64,000 bases of DNA from Hyphomicrobiales bacterium (GTDB lineage: Bacteria; Pseudomonadota; Alphaproteobacteria; Rhizobiales; Methyloligellaceae), in contig JAJFHN010000006.1 in the NCBI GenBank assembly GCA_021775595.1, positions 32,612-96,611 of the forward strand, in the 5' to 3' direction. Below are positions 55,288-64,000 of this stretch, one piece after another. The notes beneath the pieces were generated by a model, which was not told where the DNA came from, made no database searches, and saw only the letters and a list, made by a program, of their open reading frames with translations. The translations under genes and the position numbers were made by a program. Position 1 is the stretch's first letter; each line of letters begins with the position of its first letter.

Positions 55288-56286
55288 TCAGACTTCTGGC
55301 TGCAGGGGCCGTGAAAGCAAGTCGGCGATGACCTCATCCACGCTCATGGCGCCTGAGACGATGGCGTGAACGGACTGGCAGATCGGCAGATCGAGTTTGA
55401 GGTCAGCCGCCATTTGCGCCAAGGCGGCCGCGGTGAAGACGCCTTCGCTCACCGATTTGCGCGAGCCCAACACGTCGTCGAGTGTTTGCCCTTCGCCAAG
55501 CGCGCGGCCAAGGGACATGTTGCGCGACTGGGGACTTGAACAGGTGAGCAGCAGATCTCCCAGCCCGGAGAGCCCCATCAGAGTTTCGGAGCGCGCGCCA
55601 AGGGCGGTGCCGAAGCGAACGATTTCGCCAAAACCGCGGGTGATCAGGGCGGCGTGGGCACTGGCGCCAAGCGCCTTGCCATCGACGATTCCAGCGGCAA
55701 TGGCGAGAACGTTTTTGACGGCGCCGCCGACCTGCGCGCCGGTTACGTCGTCGCTCCAATAGGGCCGAAAACCGGTGTGGCCGATGGCGTGGGCAAGAGC
55801 GGCCCCAAGGGTTTCATCGGCACACGCAAGCGTAACGGCAGCGGGCAGGCCGCGGGCGACGTCGGCGGCGAAGCTCGGTCCAGACAGTACAGCGATTGGC
55901 GCTGCGGGGATGGTCTCGCCGACCACCTCCGCGAGCAGCTTGCGGGAGCCCTGTTCAATGCCCTTGGAGCAGATCAGCAGCGGAACCGGGCTGCCCAAAT
56001 GAGGCGCAAGTTCGCCAGTGATTTCGCGGGTGTGTTGGGCCGGTGTAACCAGCAGAATGGCGTCACACGCGGCCACATCGGCGAGCTTGGCAGTTGCGCG
56101 GATCGCAGGATCGAGATCGACGCCAGGCAGAAAGACGCGATTTTGGTGATAGTCGTTGATGTCTGAGACGGTCTCGAATTCGTAGCCCCACAGCACGACG
56201 TCGCGGCCGGCCGCGCGCACTGTCTGCGCGAGCGCGGGTCCCCAGGCGCCGGCGCCCAAAACGCCAATGGATTGGTAATCCGTCAC
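55288..56286 (-). CDS. gpsA: NAD(P)-dependent glycerol-3-phosphate dehydrogenase
   Basis: A 332-residue enzyme that reduces DHAP to sn-glycerol-3-phosphate for phospholipid synthesis. The Rossmann motif is LGAGAWG (10-16), and the conserved segments LLICSKGIEQGSR, VLSGPSFAADVARGLPAA, GGAVKNVLAIAAGIVDG and LSGLGDLLLTCSS are intact. It follows tsaD by about 50 bases. Confidence 0.95.
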   Translation of the reverse strand: MTDYQSIGVLGAGAWGPALAQTVRAAGRDVVLWGYEFETVSDINDYHQNRVFLPGVDLDPAIRATAKLADVAACDAILLVTPAQHTREITGELAPHLGSPVPLLICSKGIEQGSRKLLAEVVGETIPAAPIAVLSGPSFAADVARGLPAAVTLACADETLGAALAHAIGHTGFRPYWSDDVTGAQVGGAVKNVLAIAAGIVDGKALGASAHAALITRGFGEIVRFGTALGARSETLMGLSGLGDLLLTCSSPQSRNMSLGRALGEGQTLDDVLGSRKSVSEGVFTAAALAQMAADLKLDLPICQSVHAIVSGAMSVDEVIADLLSRPLQPEV

Positions 56287-56336
56287 CTCACAAGTCCCTC
56301 AATTCTCGACCGACCTCCCCACCAATGCCACGCGCG

Positions 56337-57434
56337 TCACGCCTTGACGCCGGCGCCGATAACCGGTGGCGCATCGGCATCGAGCGGCCAGCGGGCGCGC
56401 GCTGCGACATCCAGGCCATCGACCAGTCCGCGGCTTAAGCGTTCGGCGCCCGCCCACGCGATCATGGCAGCGTTGTCGGTGCAAAGCGAGGCGTCGGGCA
56501 CGGTCAGCGAAAAATTCTTTTCAACGCACAAATCCTGAAGAGCCGCCCGCAAACCGGCGTTGGACGCCACGCCACCGGCGACCACCAAATGTGCAGGCGC
56601 ATCGGGACCCAGGCGGTCGCGGTAGAGCGCAATGGCGTTGGCCGTGCGGTCGGCGATGATGTCGAGCACGGCAGCCTGGAAGGCCGCACAAAGATCGGCA
56701 ACGTCTTGCGGTCTGAGCGGCGCGGCGGAGAAGGCTGCCCGGCGCACCGCCGTCTTGAGACCGGAAAACGAGAAATTTGCACCCTCGCGGCCAAGCATAG
56801 GGCGGGGCAGATCGAAGCGGGACGCATCGCCGCTTGCTGCTTGGCGCTCGACCTCGGGGCCGCCCGGATAGGCCAGGTCCAGCAATTTTGCGGTTTTGTC
56901 GAAGGATTCGCCCAGGGCATCGTCCAGGGTCGTGCCAAGGCGCTCGTAGCGATCGACATCGCGGACAATGAGCAACTGGGTGTGGCCGCCGGAGACCAGC
57001 AAGAGCAGGTAGGGCGGAAGGAGCGCATCGGTCAGGCCGGGCGTGAGGGCGTGGCCTTCCAGATGATTGACCGCGATGAGCGGCAGCGAACGGGCGGCCG
57101 CGATCGCTTTGCCGGTTGTCAGGCCTACCATGAGACCGCCGATCAATCCCGGACCTGCCGTGGCCGCGATGCCGTCGAGCTCGTCAATACCGATGCCTGC
57201 CTGCTCAAGCGCCCCTACGACCAACCGGTCAAGCACGTCGACATGGGCGCGCGCGGCGATTTCCGGCACAACGCCGCCATAGACCGCGTGGGCTTCCAGC
57301 TGTGAATGGACAAGATTGCTCAAGATTTCGCCATGACCGTCGGGCCCGCGCACGACCACGGCCGCGGCGGTTTCGTCGCAACTCGTCTCGATCCCCAACA
57401 CGGTGAGGCTTTTGCCTGAAGGCTGGTCCATCAT
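56337..57434 (-). CDS. tsaD: tRNA N6-threonylcarbamoyladenosine transferase TsaD
   Basis: A 365-residue ASKHA-fold enzyme of the t6A tRNA-modification pathway. The N-terminal motif [14 protein letters not shown] (14-27) and the metal-binding pair NHLEGH (H124, H128) are present. [12 protein letters not shown] and the C-terminal [11 protein letters not shown] complete the family signature. Start ATG 57434 or 57431 (two in a row). It is divergent from hemC; the starts are 154 bases apart. Confidence 0.95.
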   Translation of the reverse strand: MMDQPSGKSLTVLGIETSCDETAAAVVVRGPDGHGEILSNLVHSQLEAHAVYGGVVPEIAARAHVDVLDRLVVGALEQAGIGIDELDGIAATAGPGLIGGLMVGLTTGKAIAAARSLPLIAVNHLEGHALTPGLTDALLPPYLLLLVSGGHTQLLIVRDVDRYERLGTTLDDALGESFDKTAKLLDLAYPGGPEVERQAASGDASRFDLPRPMLGREGANFSFSGLKTAVRRAAFSAAPLRPQDVADLCAAFQAAVLDIIADRTANAIALYRDRLGPDAPAHLVVAGGVASNAGLRAALQDLCVEKNFSLTVPDASLCTDNAAMIAWAGAERLSRGLVDGLDVAARARWPLDADAPPVIGAGVKA

Positions 57435-57588
57435 GGGCTGGTCACTCGGTTTTCGCGCGTTCCCAAAGTCTGAGCCGGGCCCGTTGCGCGCTGGCGCGCT
57501 TGCGGGCATTGTGTGCCGCCTTCGACGGCGCTGGTATCGCTATGATGCGCCATCCCGGTCCGCCCGCCTAACATCCGGAGTTGCCCGC

Positions 57589-58512
57589 GTGCAATCCTCT
57601 CGCATTCGCATCGGCACACGAGGCAGCCCATTGGCGCTGCGCCAAGCCCATGAGGTACGTGACAAACTCATTGCCGCGCATGGACTTGAAGAGAGCCAGA
57701 TTGAGATCAAGGTCATCGCCACCAGCGGCGATGCAATTCTCGATAAGCCGTTGCGCGATGTGGGCGGCAAAGGCTTGTTTGCGAAGGAAATTGAGGAAGC
57801 GCTGCTGGGGGGCGAAATCGAACTCGCGGTTCATTCTTTGAAGGATATGGAGACCAAGCTGCCGGATGGTCTGCGTTTGGGCTGTTTGCTGCCGCGCGAG
57901 GATGTGCGGGACGCCTTTATTTCTCTGCGCGCCAAATCGTTGGCCGAGCTGCCTTCGGGCGCGGTTGTTGGCACCGCTTCGTTGCGCCGTCAGGCGCAAA
58001 TAAAAAGGCTGCGCGACGATCTCGCCGTAATCCCGTTTCGAGGCAACGTGCAAACGCGGCTGCGCAAACTCGAAGAAGGTGAAGCCGATGCCACATTGCT
58101 CGCCTTTGCCGGGCTCAGCAGGCTTGGGCTCGCTGACCGTGCGACGGCGCTGATCGAACCCGACGACATGTTGCCGGCGGCGGGACAGGGGGCCATTGGT
58201 ATCGAGCTGCGGGTGGGCGATGAGGCGACGGCAGATCTCGTGGCGCCGCTCAACGATCCGACAACTGAAATTCGCGTCACGGCCGAGCGCGCCTTTTTGG
58301 CGGCGCTGGATGGCTCCTGCCACACGCCGATCGGCGGATTGGCCGAAATCAAAGGCGAGCGGCTTTACCTGCGGGGCATCGTTCTGGCGCCAGATGGTAC
58401 GGCGTGGCACGAGACGTCGCGCGAGGGCGCTTTGGCAGATGCGGCTGCGATGGGTCTGGACGCGGGCGAAGAGCTGCGCGCGCGTGCTGGCCCGAGTTTT
58501 TTTGAGGACTAG
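57589..58512 (+). CDS. hemC: Hydroxymethylbilane synthase
   Basis: A 307-residue enzyme that joins four porphobilinogens in haem and sirohaem synthesis. The dipyrromethane cofactor Cys244 is in LDGSCHTPIGG; IGTRGSPLALRQ (8-19) and GTASLRRQAQ (128-137) are also intact. A GTG start at 57589 with CGGAG 8 bases upstream gives the family's length; the frame continues upstream but without homology. The next gene, hemD, starts one base after the stop. Confidence 0.95.
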   Translation: MQSSRIRIGTRGSPLALRQAHEVRDKLIAAHGLEESQIEIKVIATSGDAILDKPLRDVGGKGLFAKEIEEALLGGEIELAVHSLKDMETKLPDGLRLGCLLPREDVRDAFISLRAKSLAELPSGAVVGTASLRRQAQIKRLRDDLAVIPFRGNVQTRLRKLEEGEADATLLAFAGLSRLGLADRATALIEPDDMLPAAGQGAIGIELRVGDEATADLVAPLNDPTTEIRVTAERAFLAALDGSCHTPIGGLAEIKGERLYLRGIVLAPDGTAWHETSREGALADAAAMGLDAGEELRARAGPSFFED

Positions 58513-58513
58513 C

Positions 58514-59239
58514 ATGAAGCTGCTTGTCACTCGGCCTGAGCCCGATGCGAGCCGCCAGGCGCGGGACCTCGAGGGGATCGGTCTAAATACCGTCGTCGAG
58601 CCTTTGATGGACATTCAATTCAGTGAGCGCGAAAACCTCGATCTCGGCGGTGTGCAGGCGCTGATCGCAACGAGCCGAAATGGTTTGCGCGCGCTTGAAC
58701 GCATGCCCGAACTGGAAAGCGCGCGTGCGCTGCCATTGATTGCCGTGGGTCCGGCAAGCGCGCAAAAGGCCAGAGAGCTTGGCTTTGGAACGGTGCATGA
58801 GGGACCAGGCACGGCCGAGGGACTGGTGGCGATTGTCCAAGCGAACACCTCCGCTCAGCAGGGAGTGGTGCTGCATTTGGCGGGTGCGAGTTTGGCTTCC
58901 GACCTCAAGGGTACGCTTGAGGCGTTGGGCTATGACGTGCAGCAGCCGGTGCTCTATCGCGCCAGCCGTAGCGCCGGACTAAGCCAGCCGCTGCAAGCGG
59001 CGCTGAGATCTGGTGAAATTGGCGGCGTCGTGCTGATGTCGCCGCGAACTGCCAGGATTTATAGAGAGTTGCTCAAGAAAGCCGATTTGATGCAGAGCGT
59101 GCGCGATGTCGTGCATTATTGTCTTTCGCAAGCCGTCGCGGCCCGGCTTGAAGGCGGTTCCTTCGAAAATGTGAGAGTTTGCGATCGACCGCGCGAGGAC
59201 GATCTGCTTGCCTTGATCGCCCGCGAGACGGCAGACTGA
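58514..59239 (+). CDS. hemD: Uroporphyrinogen-III synthase
   Basis: A 241-residue two-domain enzyme. The sequence is poorly conserved, as usual, but LLVTRPEPDASRQARDLEGIG at the start, ALIATSRNGLRALER, PLIAVGPASAQKARELGF and VVLMSPRTARIYRELL form the HemD pattern. It closes the ring of hydroxymethylbilane with inversion of ring D. One base separates it from hemC, showing tight coupling. The mitofilin-like gene follows. Confidence 0.93.
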   Translation: MKLLVTRPEPDASRQARDLEGIGLNTVVEPLMDIQFSERENLDLGGVQALIATSRNGLRALERMPELESARALPLIAVGPASAQKARELGFGTVHEGPGTAEGLVAIVQANTSAQQGVVLHLAGASLASDLKGTLEALGYDVQQPVLYRASRSAGLSQPLQAALRSGEIGGVVLMSPRTARIYRELLKKADLMQSVRDVVHYCLSQAVAARLEGGSFENVRVCDRPREDDLLALIARETAD

Positions 59240-59277
59240 AGCCGACCCAACCCGACAACAGATGGCAGGTGAGCGCC

Positions 59278-60615
59278 ATGGCGCCCAGTGACGACGACAA
59301 AAAAACCAAGGGAAAGGACGACGGGCCGAAACGCCCGACGCCGACAATCGAGCTGGAGGCGGAGGTGGTCGATCAGGGCGCAACCGCTGAGCCGGAGACA
59401 GACAGCGACAGCGAAGCCGAAGAAGGTGTTGCAGAACAGCCAACCCCCCAGCCGGACAAACAGAATGAATCCGGCCCAGCAATGAGCGGTGGCCGGGGCG
59501 TGGCCGCGCTGTTGAGCCATATGACCGCCGGACTGTTCGGCGGTTTGATCGGTGCGGCGGCGCTGGCCTATGGGCTTGGCGCGCTGCCGTTCGGTCCACA
59601 GAGCGCCGACACGCCGCTTACGGGCGATACCAAAAAAGATATTGAGGCACTGCGCGGACAAATCGATTTGCTCAAGAGCGGATCGGCGAGCTCGCTCAAG
59701 GGCCTGCAGGATCGGCTCGCGAAAATGGAGAAAACGCTTACCGCGCGCGGAGACGAAGAAGGCAAGTTGGCCGGCCGCCTTGCCAAGTTGGAGACCGCAG
59801 GCGCGGCCGCAAACGACAAGGGCGCAGGTGACGCAAGCGCCAACGCGGCGTTGAAATCAGATCTAGCTGCGCTCAAGCGCGAAACCGAAGCGCTCAAGAC
59901 TCAGAACGAACAGCTCACGAAGGACCTGGAGAAGATTGCAAGCGCAGCCGGTCAGGAGGGGGCGCCGGGCGTAGATTCCGCGGCGCTCAGCGCCATGGGC
60001 GGCCGTGTCAATGATCTCGAAAAGCAGCTTGGCTCGCTTGCCGGCCGTCAGCAAACGACGTCCAACGATGCGCAACTTGCAGCATTTTCAGTTGCCTTGG
60101 CCAGTCTTGAGCAGGCGGCAGATCGCGGCATGGCATATTCCGATGAGCTCGACACTCTGAAATCGCTGACGCCGGCGGGCACCGATATGGCGCGGGCGAA
60201 TCTGAAGGCATTGGAGGCGGGCGCTCTGACGGGCGTCCAGTCACAGGCTCAGCTGGTGCAATCGTTTGCTCGATACAGGCGCGCGGCGCTCGATGCGGCG
60301 GCCGCGCCCAAATCGGATGCGCTGATCGAGCAGATTGCATCGCGGGCGCGCTCGCTGGTGCGGGTCAGGCCCAGCGGACCACAAGAGGGCGATGGCCCTG
60401 TTGCAGTTCTCTCCCGTGTGGAGGGACAGTTGAAAGACGGGAATCTGGCCAAGGCTGTGGAAGAGGCTGCATCCTTGAAGGGCGAAGTGGCGAGCGCAAT
60501 TGACCCATGGACTTCTGCGGCAAATGCGCGGCTTTCGGTCAATCGAGAGCTGGCAAATCTGCGGCGCGAAATGCTGGGCAAGATCGCTACGATCAAGCCC
60601 ACGGGCGACGGATAG
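59278..60615 (+). CDS. Mitofilin/Mic60-like inner-membrane protein
   Basis: A 445-residue protein with an acidic N-terminal low-complexity region (about 1-75), one membrane helix at about 80-103 (LLSHMTAGLFGGLIGAAALAYGLG), then a long coiled-coil region and a C-terminal mitofilin-like helical domain (residues about 280-445). COG4223-type. In alphaproteobacteria it lies in the hem operon, as here between hemD and hemY, and is considered the ancestor of mitochondrial MICOS Mic60, shaping inner-membrane curvature. ATG 59278 is 38 bases after hemD. Confidence 0.85.
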   Translation: MAPSDDDKKTKGKDDGPKRPTPTIELEAEVVDQGATAEPETDSDSEAEEGVAEQPTPQPDKQNESGPAMSGGRGVAALLSHMTAGLFGGLIGAAALAYGLGALPFGPQSADTPLTGDTKKDIEALRGQIDLLKSGSASSLKGLQDRLAKMEKTLTARGDEEGKLAGRLAKLETAGAAANDKGAGDASANAALKSDLAALKRETEALKTQNEQLTKDLEKIASAAGQEGAPGVDSAALSAMGGRVNDLEKQLGSLAGRQQTTSNDAQLAAFSVALASLEQAADRGMAYSDELDTLKSLTPAGTDMARANLKALEAGALTGVQSQAQLVQSFARYRRAALDAAAAPKSDALIEQIASRARSLVRVRPSGPQEGDGPVAVLSRVEGQLKDGNLAKAVEEAASLKGEVASAIDPWTSAANARLSVNRELANLRREMLGKIATIKPTGDG

Positions 60616-60621
60616 CGCGGT

Positions 60622-62259
60622 ATGTGGCGGCTTTTAATCTTTCTGGTTGTTGTGACGTTCATCGCCTATGGCATGGCCATTTTGGCCGATCAGCCGGGCG
60701 ATGTTTCGGTCTCTTGGTTGGGGACGACAATCGAGACCAGCATTTATTTTGCGCTGTTTGGCGTCGGCCTTTTGCTGATTGGGCTGCTGCTGCTATGGGC
60801 GCTCATTCGCTACATCATTGGTCGTCCGCGCGCGGTTCGAGAATATCTTGTGGAGCGCAATGACGAGAGGGGCCGCGAGGCGCTGGCCCGTGGCATGATC
60901 GCGGCCGAGATCGGGGATGGCGACATCGCCAGCCGATCGGCAATTGCCGCGCATAAGGCGCTGCCCGAAGATCCCTTAACCTCGCTGCTGCGGGCCAAGG
61001 CGGCACGGTTGACCGGCGACCGCGACACGGCGCGCGCCGTTCTTGAAGACATGACGAAGTCGCCGGAGACGAAGCTTGCCGGCCTGCATGGGCTCTATCT
61101 TGAAGCCGTACGGGAAAACGAAAGCGTTGCGGCGCGACAATTTGCCGAACAATCCATGGCCGCAAACCCGCGGCTTACATGGAGCAGTGACGCGCTGTTT
61201 GGCATGCAGGCGCGCGCGGGTGAATGGCAGGGCGCGACGGAAACGCTGGAGAAGGCCGAGCGGGCCCGACAGGTCGGACACGAAGAAGCCAAACGCAAGC
61301 GGGCAGTGCTGCTAACGGCGCAGGCGCTGGAACTGGAAAACAGTGACATGGATCGTGCCCGCGAATTGGCGCTCGAGGCCCATAAGCTGGCGCCCGAGCT
61401 TGTTCCAGCAGCGGCCCTTTGCGCTCGACTGCTTGCTGCCCAAGGCAGCACCTACCGGGCGGGGCGTGTCATCTTTCGAACCTGGGCGCTTTCGCCCCAT
61501 CCAGAACTCGCCACGGCCTATGCTTATTTGCGGGTGGGCGACTCGCCGCGCGAACGTCTGAACCGGGTGCGCGAACTCGCCGATTCGGCCCAGGGCGATG
61601 GCGAGGGCGCTGTTGCGATTGCCAATGCGGCGATCGACGCGCGGGATTGGGATGCCGGACGCCAAGTGCTTGCACCGCTGTTGGACGATCGTCCGACGGC
61701 GCGGATCTTTACGCTGATGGCAAGGATCGAAGAGAACTCGAGCGGCGATGCTGGCCGGGTGCGCGAATGGCTGGGACGGGCTTTGCGCGCGCCACGCGAT
61801 CCAGCCTGGATGGCGGACGGCGTGGTGTTCAACGCTTGGGCGGCAGTCTCGCCGCTGAGCGGTGAGGTCGATGCCTTCCGATGGATGGCGCCGGTCGAGG
61901 CTCTCAGCAGCGCCGATACGCCAATCATCGAGCATGGCAGCGGCACGATCCCAGATGCGGATGCAGCACAAACATCCGAGCCGGCGCCAAAATCCGAGGG
62001 CGGGCAGATCGAACCGCCGTTGGACGAGGGGGAGCAAACCGGTCAACCGGCAGACGTGACCGCACAGGGCGGTGAGCCAGATGTGCCGTCAGCGGACGAA
62101 GAGCCAGCAAAGGACACTCCGCCAGCTGACGCGGTCAAGCCAAGCGGATCGGTGCTGCCGCGTTCGCCCGACGATCCCGGCGAGAGGGGCAGCTATGCAG
62201 ATGACGAAGCAGCCAGTGAGCAACCGGTACCTGGACCGCCGCCGGAACAGCAGACCTAA
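60622..62259 (+). CDS. hemY: HemY-domain TPR protein
   Basis: A 545-residue protein: two N-terminal membrane helices (about 4-24 and 38-60) form the HemY_N domain (FIAYGMAILADQPGDVSVSWLG), followed by tetratricopeptide repeats (about 90-400) and an acidic, low-complexity tail rich in Pro/Glu/Gln (from about 430). It is not the protoporphyrinogen oxidase of Bacillus that shares its name; its role in haem synthesis is as a membrane-bound organiser. The gene lies seven bases after the mitofilin-like gene. Confidence 0.88.
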   Translation: MWRLLIFLVVVTFIAYGMAILADQPGDVSVSWLGTTIETSIYFALFGVGLLLIGLLLLWALIRYIIGRPRAVREYLVERNDERGREALARGMIAAEIGDGDIASRSAIAAHKALPEDPLTSLLRAKAARLTGDRDTARAVLEDMTKSPETKLAGLHGLYLEAVRENESVAARQFAEQSMAANPRLTWSSDALFGMQARAGEWQGATETLEKAERARQVGHEEAKRKRAVLLTAQALELENSDMDRARELALEAHKLAPELVPAAALCARLLAAQGSTYRAGRVIFRTWALSPHPELATAYAYLRVGDSPRERLNRVRELADSAQGDGEGAVAIANAAIDARDWDAGRQVLAPLLDDRPTARIFTLMARIEENSSGDAGRVREWLGRALRAPRDPAWMADGVVFNAWAAVSPLSGEVDAFRWMAPVEALSSADTPIIEHGSGTIPDADAAQTSEPAPKSEGGQIEPPLDEGEQTGQPADVTAQGGEPDVPSADEEPAKDTPPADAVKPSGSVLPRSPDDPGERGSYADDEAASEQPVPGPPPEQQT

Positions 62260-62357
62260 CGCCAACGGATTGCCTGTGCGATCAATACGCACTCGCCCTC
62301 TTGCGTGGGCTCTTCTTGCATTGCGTGCATTCTGGCGCTAAGCCAGGAATCTGGTTT

Positions 62358-62433
62358 GCCGCCTTAGCTCAGTTGGTAGAGCACGGCATTCGTAATGCCG
62401 GGGTCGGGTGTTCGAGTCACCCAGGCGGCACCA
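62358..62433 (+). tRNA. tRNA-Thr (anticodon CGT)
   Basis: The acceptor GCCGCCT (62358-62364) pairs with AGGCGGC (62423-62429), discriminator A and an encoded CCA end (62431-62433). The anticodon arm CGGCATTCGTAATGCCG puts CGT in the loop. The D-arm TAGCTCAGTTGGTAGAGC and T-arm GTTCGAGTC are standard. Confidence 0.96.
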
Positions 62434-62468
62434 GATTTTCTGAGTGAAAAATTGCTGGTCGAGCGCGA

Positions 62469-62993
62469 ATGCCGAGGCCAGGGAGCGCCACTGTGCCTGG
62501 GCATTCCCCCACACTCTACGTGATCGACGCCGCGAATCGAATCTCGAGCGTCAATGACGCATTTTGGCACTTCGCTGAGAGGAACGGCTGGTCGCCAAAA
62601 TCCCAAGACGTATTGGGCCACTCTCTTTGGGAGTTTGTCGGCGGAGACGGCATCTGTTTCGTTTATCGCAGGCTGCACGACAGGGTGCGCCGAAAGGGGC
62701 TGCAAATCAGCTTCGCGGCGCGCTGCGATTCGCCCACGCATAAGCGGACAATTGGCGTGGCGCTTCTGCCGGCAGGCGAGGGCGCTATTCGGTTTGCCGC
62801 CGATATTGAGAGCGAAGTAGCGTGGCCTGGAACGCCGTTGCCGACGATTAAGGCTCCGCGGCGACGCTTGTGCACGAAATGCACTGAGATCGAGTGCAAA
62901 GACGGCTGGATGCCGGTCGACGAAGCCCTCATCGCCAATAGGCTTGAATTGGGATTTGACGACATACAATTGGATGTCTGCGGCCGCTGTTAG
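62469..62993 (+). CDS. PAS-like protein with cysteine-rich tail
   Basis: A 174-residue protein. Residues about 10-110 resemble a PAS domain: LYVIDAANRISSVNDAFWHFAERNGW, VLGHSLWEFVGGDG, RRLHDRVRRKGLQISFAARCD. The C-terminal ~50 residues contain C-T-K-C-T-E-I-E-C and a final C-G-R-C, which could form a zinc or iron-sulfur site; spacing suggests four ligands or more. No output domain (kinase, GGDEF, HTH) is visible, so signalling would require a partner. It starts 35 bases after tRNA-Thr. Confidence 0.65.
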   Translation: MPRPGSATVPGHSPTLYVIDAANRISSVNDAFWHFAERNGWSPKSQDVLGHSLWEFVGGDGICFVYRRLHDRVRRKGLQISFAARCDSPTHKRTIGVALLPAGEGAIRFAADIESEVAWPGTPLPTIKAPRRRLCTKCTEIECKDGWMPVDEALIANRLELGFDDIQLDVCGRC

Positions 62994-63049
62994 CCGGCGG
63001 CCCATCACACCCGTAAATTATTGCTGGCCGTGAGATTTTGCTCCGCCGT

Positions 63050-64000
63050 CTAATTCAGCACGGGCGCCTTCGCTGTCTGGGCGAGTTCGGCGCTGACGGT
63101 CTCGACGGGCCGATACCAGTTCAGTTTTTCGCGCAAACTCGCGACACCGCCGACGATGATCAGCGCCGGACCCTTCAAGTCGGCCTTGGCCGCCTTTTCC
63201 GCCAAATTCGAGAGCGTGCCGCTGACGACTTTTTGATCGGCGCGCGTGCCGTTGTCGATCACCGCGGCGGGCAGGCCTGGATCGGCGCCCCGTTCGATGA
63301 ACGCGGCCAACAAATCCTCAAGGTGCGAGAGCCCCATATAGATGGCAACCGTCTGCATGGGCTGGAGCAAAACGCTCCAATCGAGATCGAGTTGGCCGTC
63401 CTTGCCGTGACCCGTGACGAAGATGCAGGAATGGGCGTGGTCGCGATGGGTCAGCGGTATGCCTGCATATGCGGCGCATCCGCTGGCGGCCGTTATGCCG
63501 GGGGCGACTTGAAAGGGAATGCCCTCGGCCGCCAGGGCTTCGATTTCCTCGCCGCCGCGACCGAATATGAATGGATCGCCGCCCTTGAGGCGCAACACCC
63601 GTTTGCCCTCGCGCGCCAAGCGCACCATCAGCGCGCTGATGTCTTCCTGGGGAAGCGTGTGGTTCTTGGCCATCTTGCCGACATAGATGCGTTCGGCGTC
63701 GCGGCGCACCAGATTGAGTATCGGCTCGCCGATCAGGCGGTCGTAAAGCACGACGTCCGCGCGCTGAATGAGATGCAATGCGCGAAACGTCAGGAGATCG
63801 GGATCGCCCGGGCCCGCACCGACGAGATAGACCTCGCCCGCCGCTCCTCCGCCTGCTGCATTCGTGCCATCGAGGGCGGCCATGAATGCCGACTTGGCGC
63901 CCGCCTCGTCACCCTTGAGCAAGAGGTCGGCGACGACGCCGTCTGATGCGTCCTCCCAGAACCGCCTGCGTGTGCGTCCATCGGCGATGCGCTCCATGAC
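63050..64000 (-). CDS. cysG: Sirohaem synthase CysG, C-terminal part (partial)
   Basis: The gene runs off the right edge; the frame remains open beyond base 64000, so the 5' end is outside. The visible part starts in the middle (dimerisation) region of CysG (RRRFWEDASDGVVADLLLKGD) and then includes the full SAM-dependent uroporphyrinogen-III methyltransferase (SUMT) domain: YLVGAGPGDPDLLTFRA, LYDRLI, VLRLKGGDPFIFGRGGEE, APGITAASGCAAYAGIPLTHRD and TVAIYMGL. It makes precorrin-2 for sirohaem (sulfite/nitrite reductase). It is downstream of the hem operon on the other strand. Confidence 0.93.
   Translation of the reverse strand, partial: VMERIADGRTRRRFWEDASDGVVADLLLKGDEAGAKSAFMAALDGTNAAGGGAAGEVYLVGAGPGDPDLLTFRALHLIQRADVVLYDRLIGEPILNLVRRDAERIYVGKMAKNHTLPQEDISALMVRLAREGKRVLRLKGGDPFIFGRGGEEIEALAAEGIPFQVAPGITAASGCAAYAGIPLTHRDHAHSCIFVTGHGKDGQLDLDWSVLLQPMQTVAIYMGLSHLEDLLAAFIERGADPGLPAAVIDNGTRADQKVVSGTLSNLAEKAAKADLKGPALIIVGGVASLREKLNWYRPVETVSAELAQTAKAPVLN

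Overview
The window looks like chromosomal DNA of a free-living alphaproteobacterium, probably of the Hyphomicrobiales/Rhizobiales type. The evidence is GC-rich coding sequence, the block hemC-hemD-mitofilin-like-hemY divergent from tsaD-gpsA, the block DUF1674 / htpX-rsmB-heparinase-purH, a ~1600-residue NAD-glutamate dehydrogenase, and a TadG-like protein. No rRNA, CRISPR array, integrase or transposase was found. Genus was not determined.

Layout. 0-12.3 kb: a small membrane protein, tRNA-Gly, an MMPL/RND exporter, a ThiS/MoaD-like protein, an alpha/beta hydrolase, an ADP-ribosylglycohydrolase relative, a soluble histidine kinase followed by a HerA-like ATPase, a repeat-rich secreted protein, and a LemA-TPM-TPM envelope operon. 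12.4-16.4 kb is an accessory, partly decayed patch: a frameshifted short-chain dehydrogenase, a truncated MFS gene that stops at a 16-bp direct repeat, two small genes inside the repeat-bracketed segment, and an intact bacterial phosphagen (arginine-type) kinase, followed by almost 0.8 kb without a clear gene. 16.4-29.6 kb: an FNT-family channel, an AhpD-like protein, the large GDH, an MFS permease, a Ca2+/H+ antiporter with a TfoX-like protein, an HxlR regulator with a tandem operator, a cold-shock protein and a DHA2 exporter.

30-34 kb holds a compact flavinylation/redox locus: ApbE (FMN transferase) facing a porin, FMN-bind protein and PepSY membrane protein series. The FMN-bind protein carries the SGAT acceptor motif, so the set probably builds a covalently flavinylated periplasmic electron carrier. 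34-38 kb has small exported or membrane proteins and a DASS anion transporter.

37.8-44.2 kb is the conserved purH / heparinase-like / rsmB / htpX / DUF1674 block. 44.2-49.1 kb holds an orphan TadG-vWA protein, a GNAT, an outer-membrane protein made of two tandem barrel-like repeats, and an Old Yellow Enzyme. 49.2-52.5 kb is a tight four-gene operon, EVE - DUF1761 - Rieske - acetyl-CoA synthetase. It is followed by a di-haem peroxidase, a GNAT, gpsA and tsaD, then the divergent hemC-hemD-mitofilin-hemY operon, tRNA-Thr, a PAS-like protein with a cysteine-rich tail, and the C-terminal part of CysG at the window edge.

Themes: tetrapyrrole supply (hemC, hemD, hemY, cysG) sits with haem and flavin redox proteins (di-haem peroxidase, FMN-bind/ApbE, Rieske, OYE). 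The most unusual items are the bacterial phosphagen kinase, the flavinylation locus, the recombination-scarred patch at 12.4-14.5 kb, the double-barrel outer-membrane protein and the HxlR tandem operator. All functions are inferred from sequence motifs read by eye.
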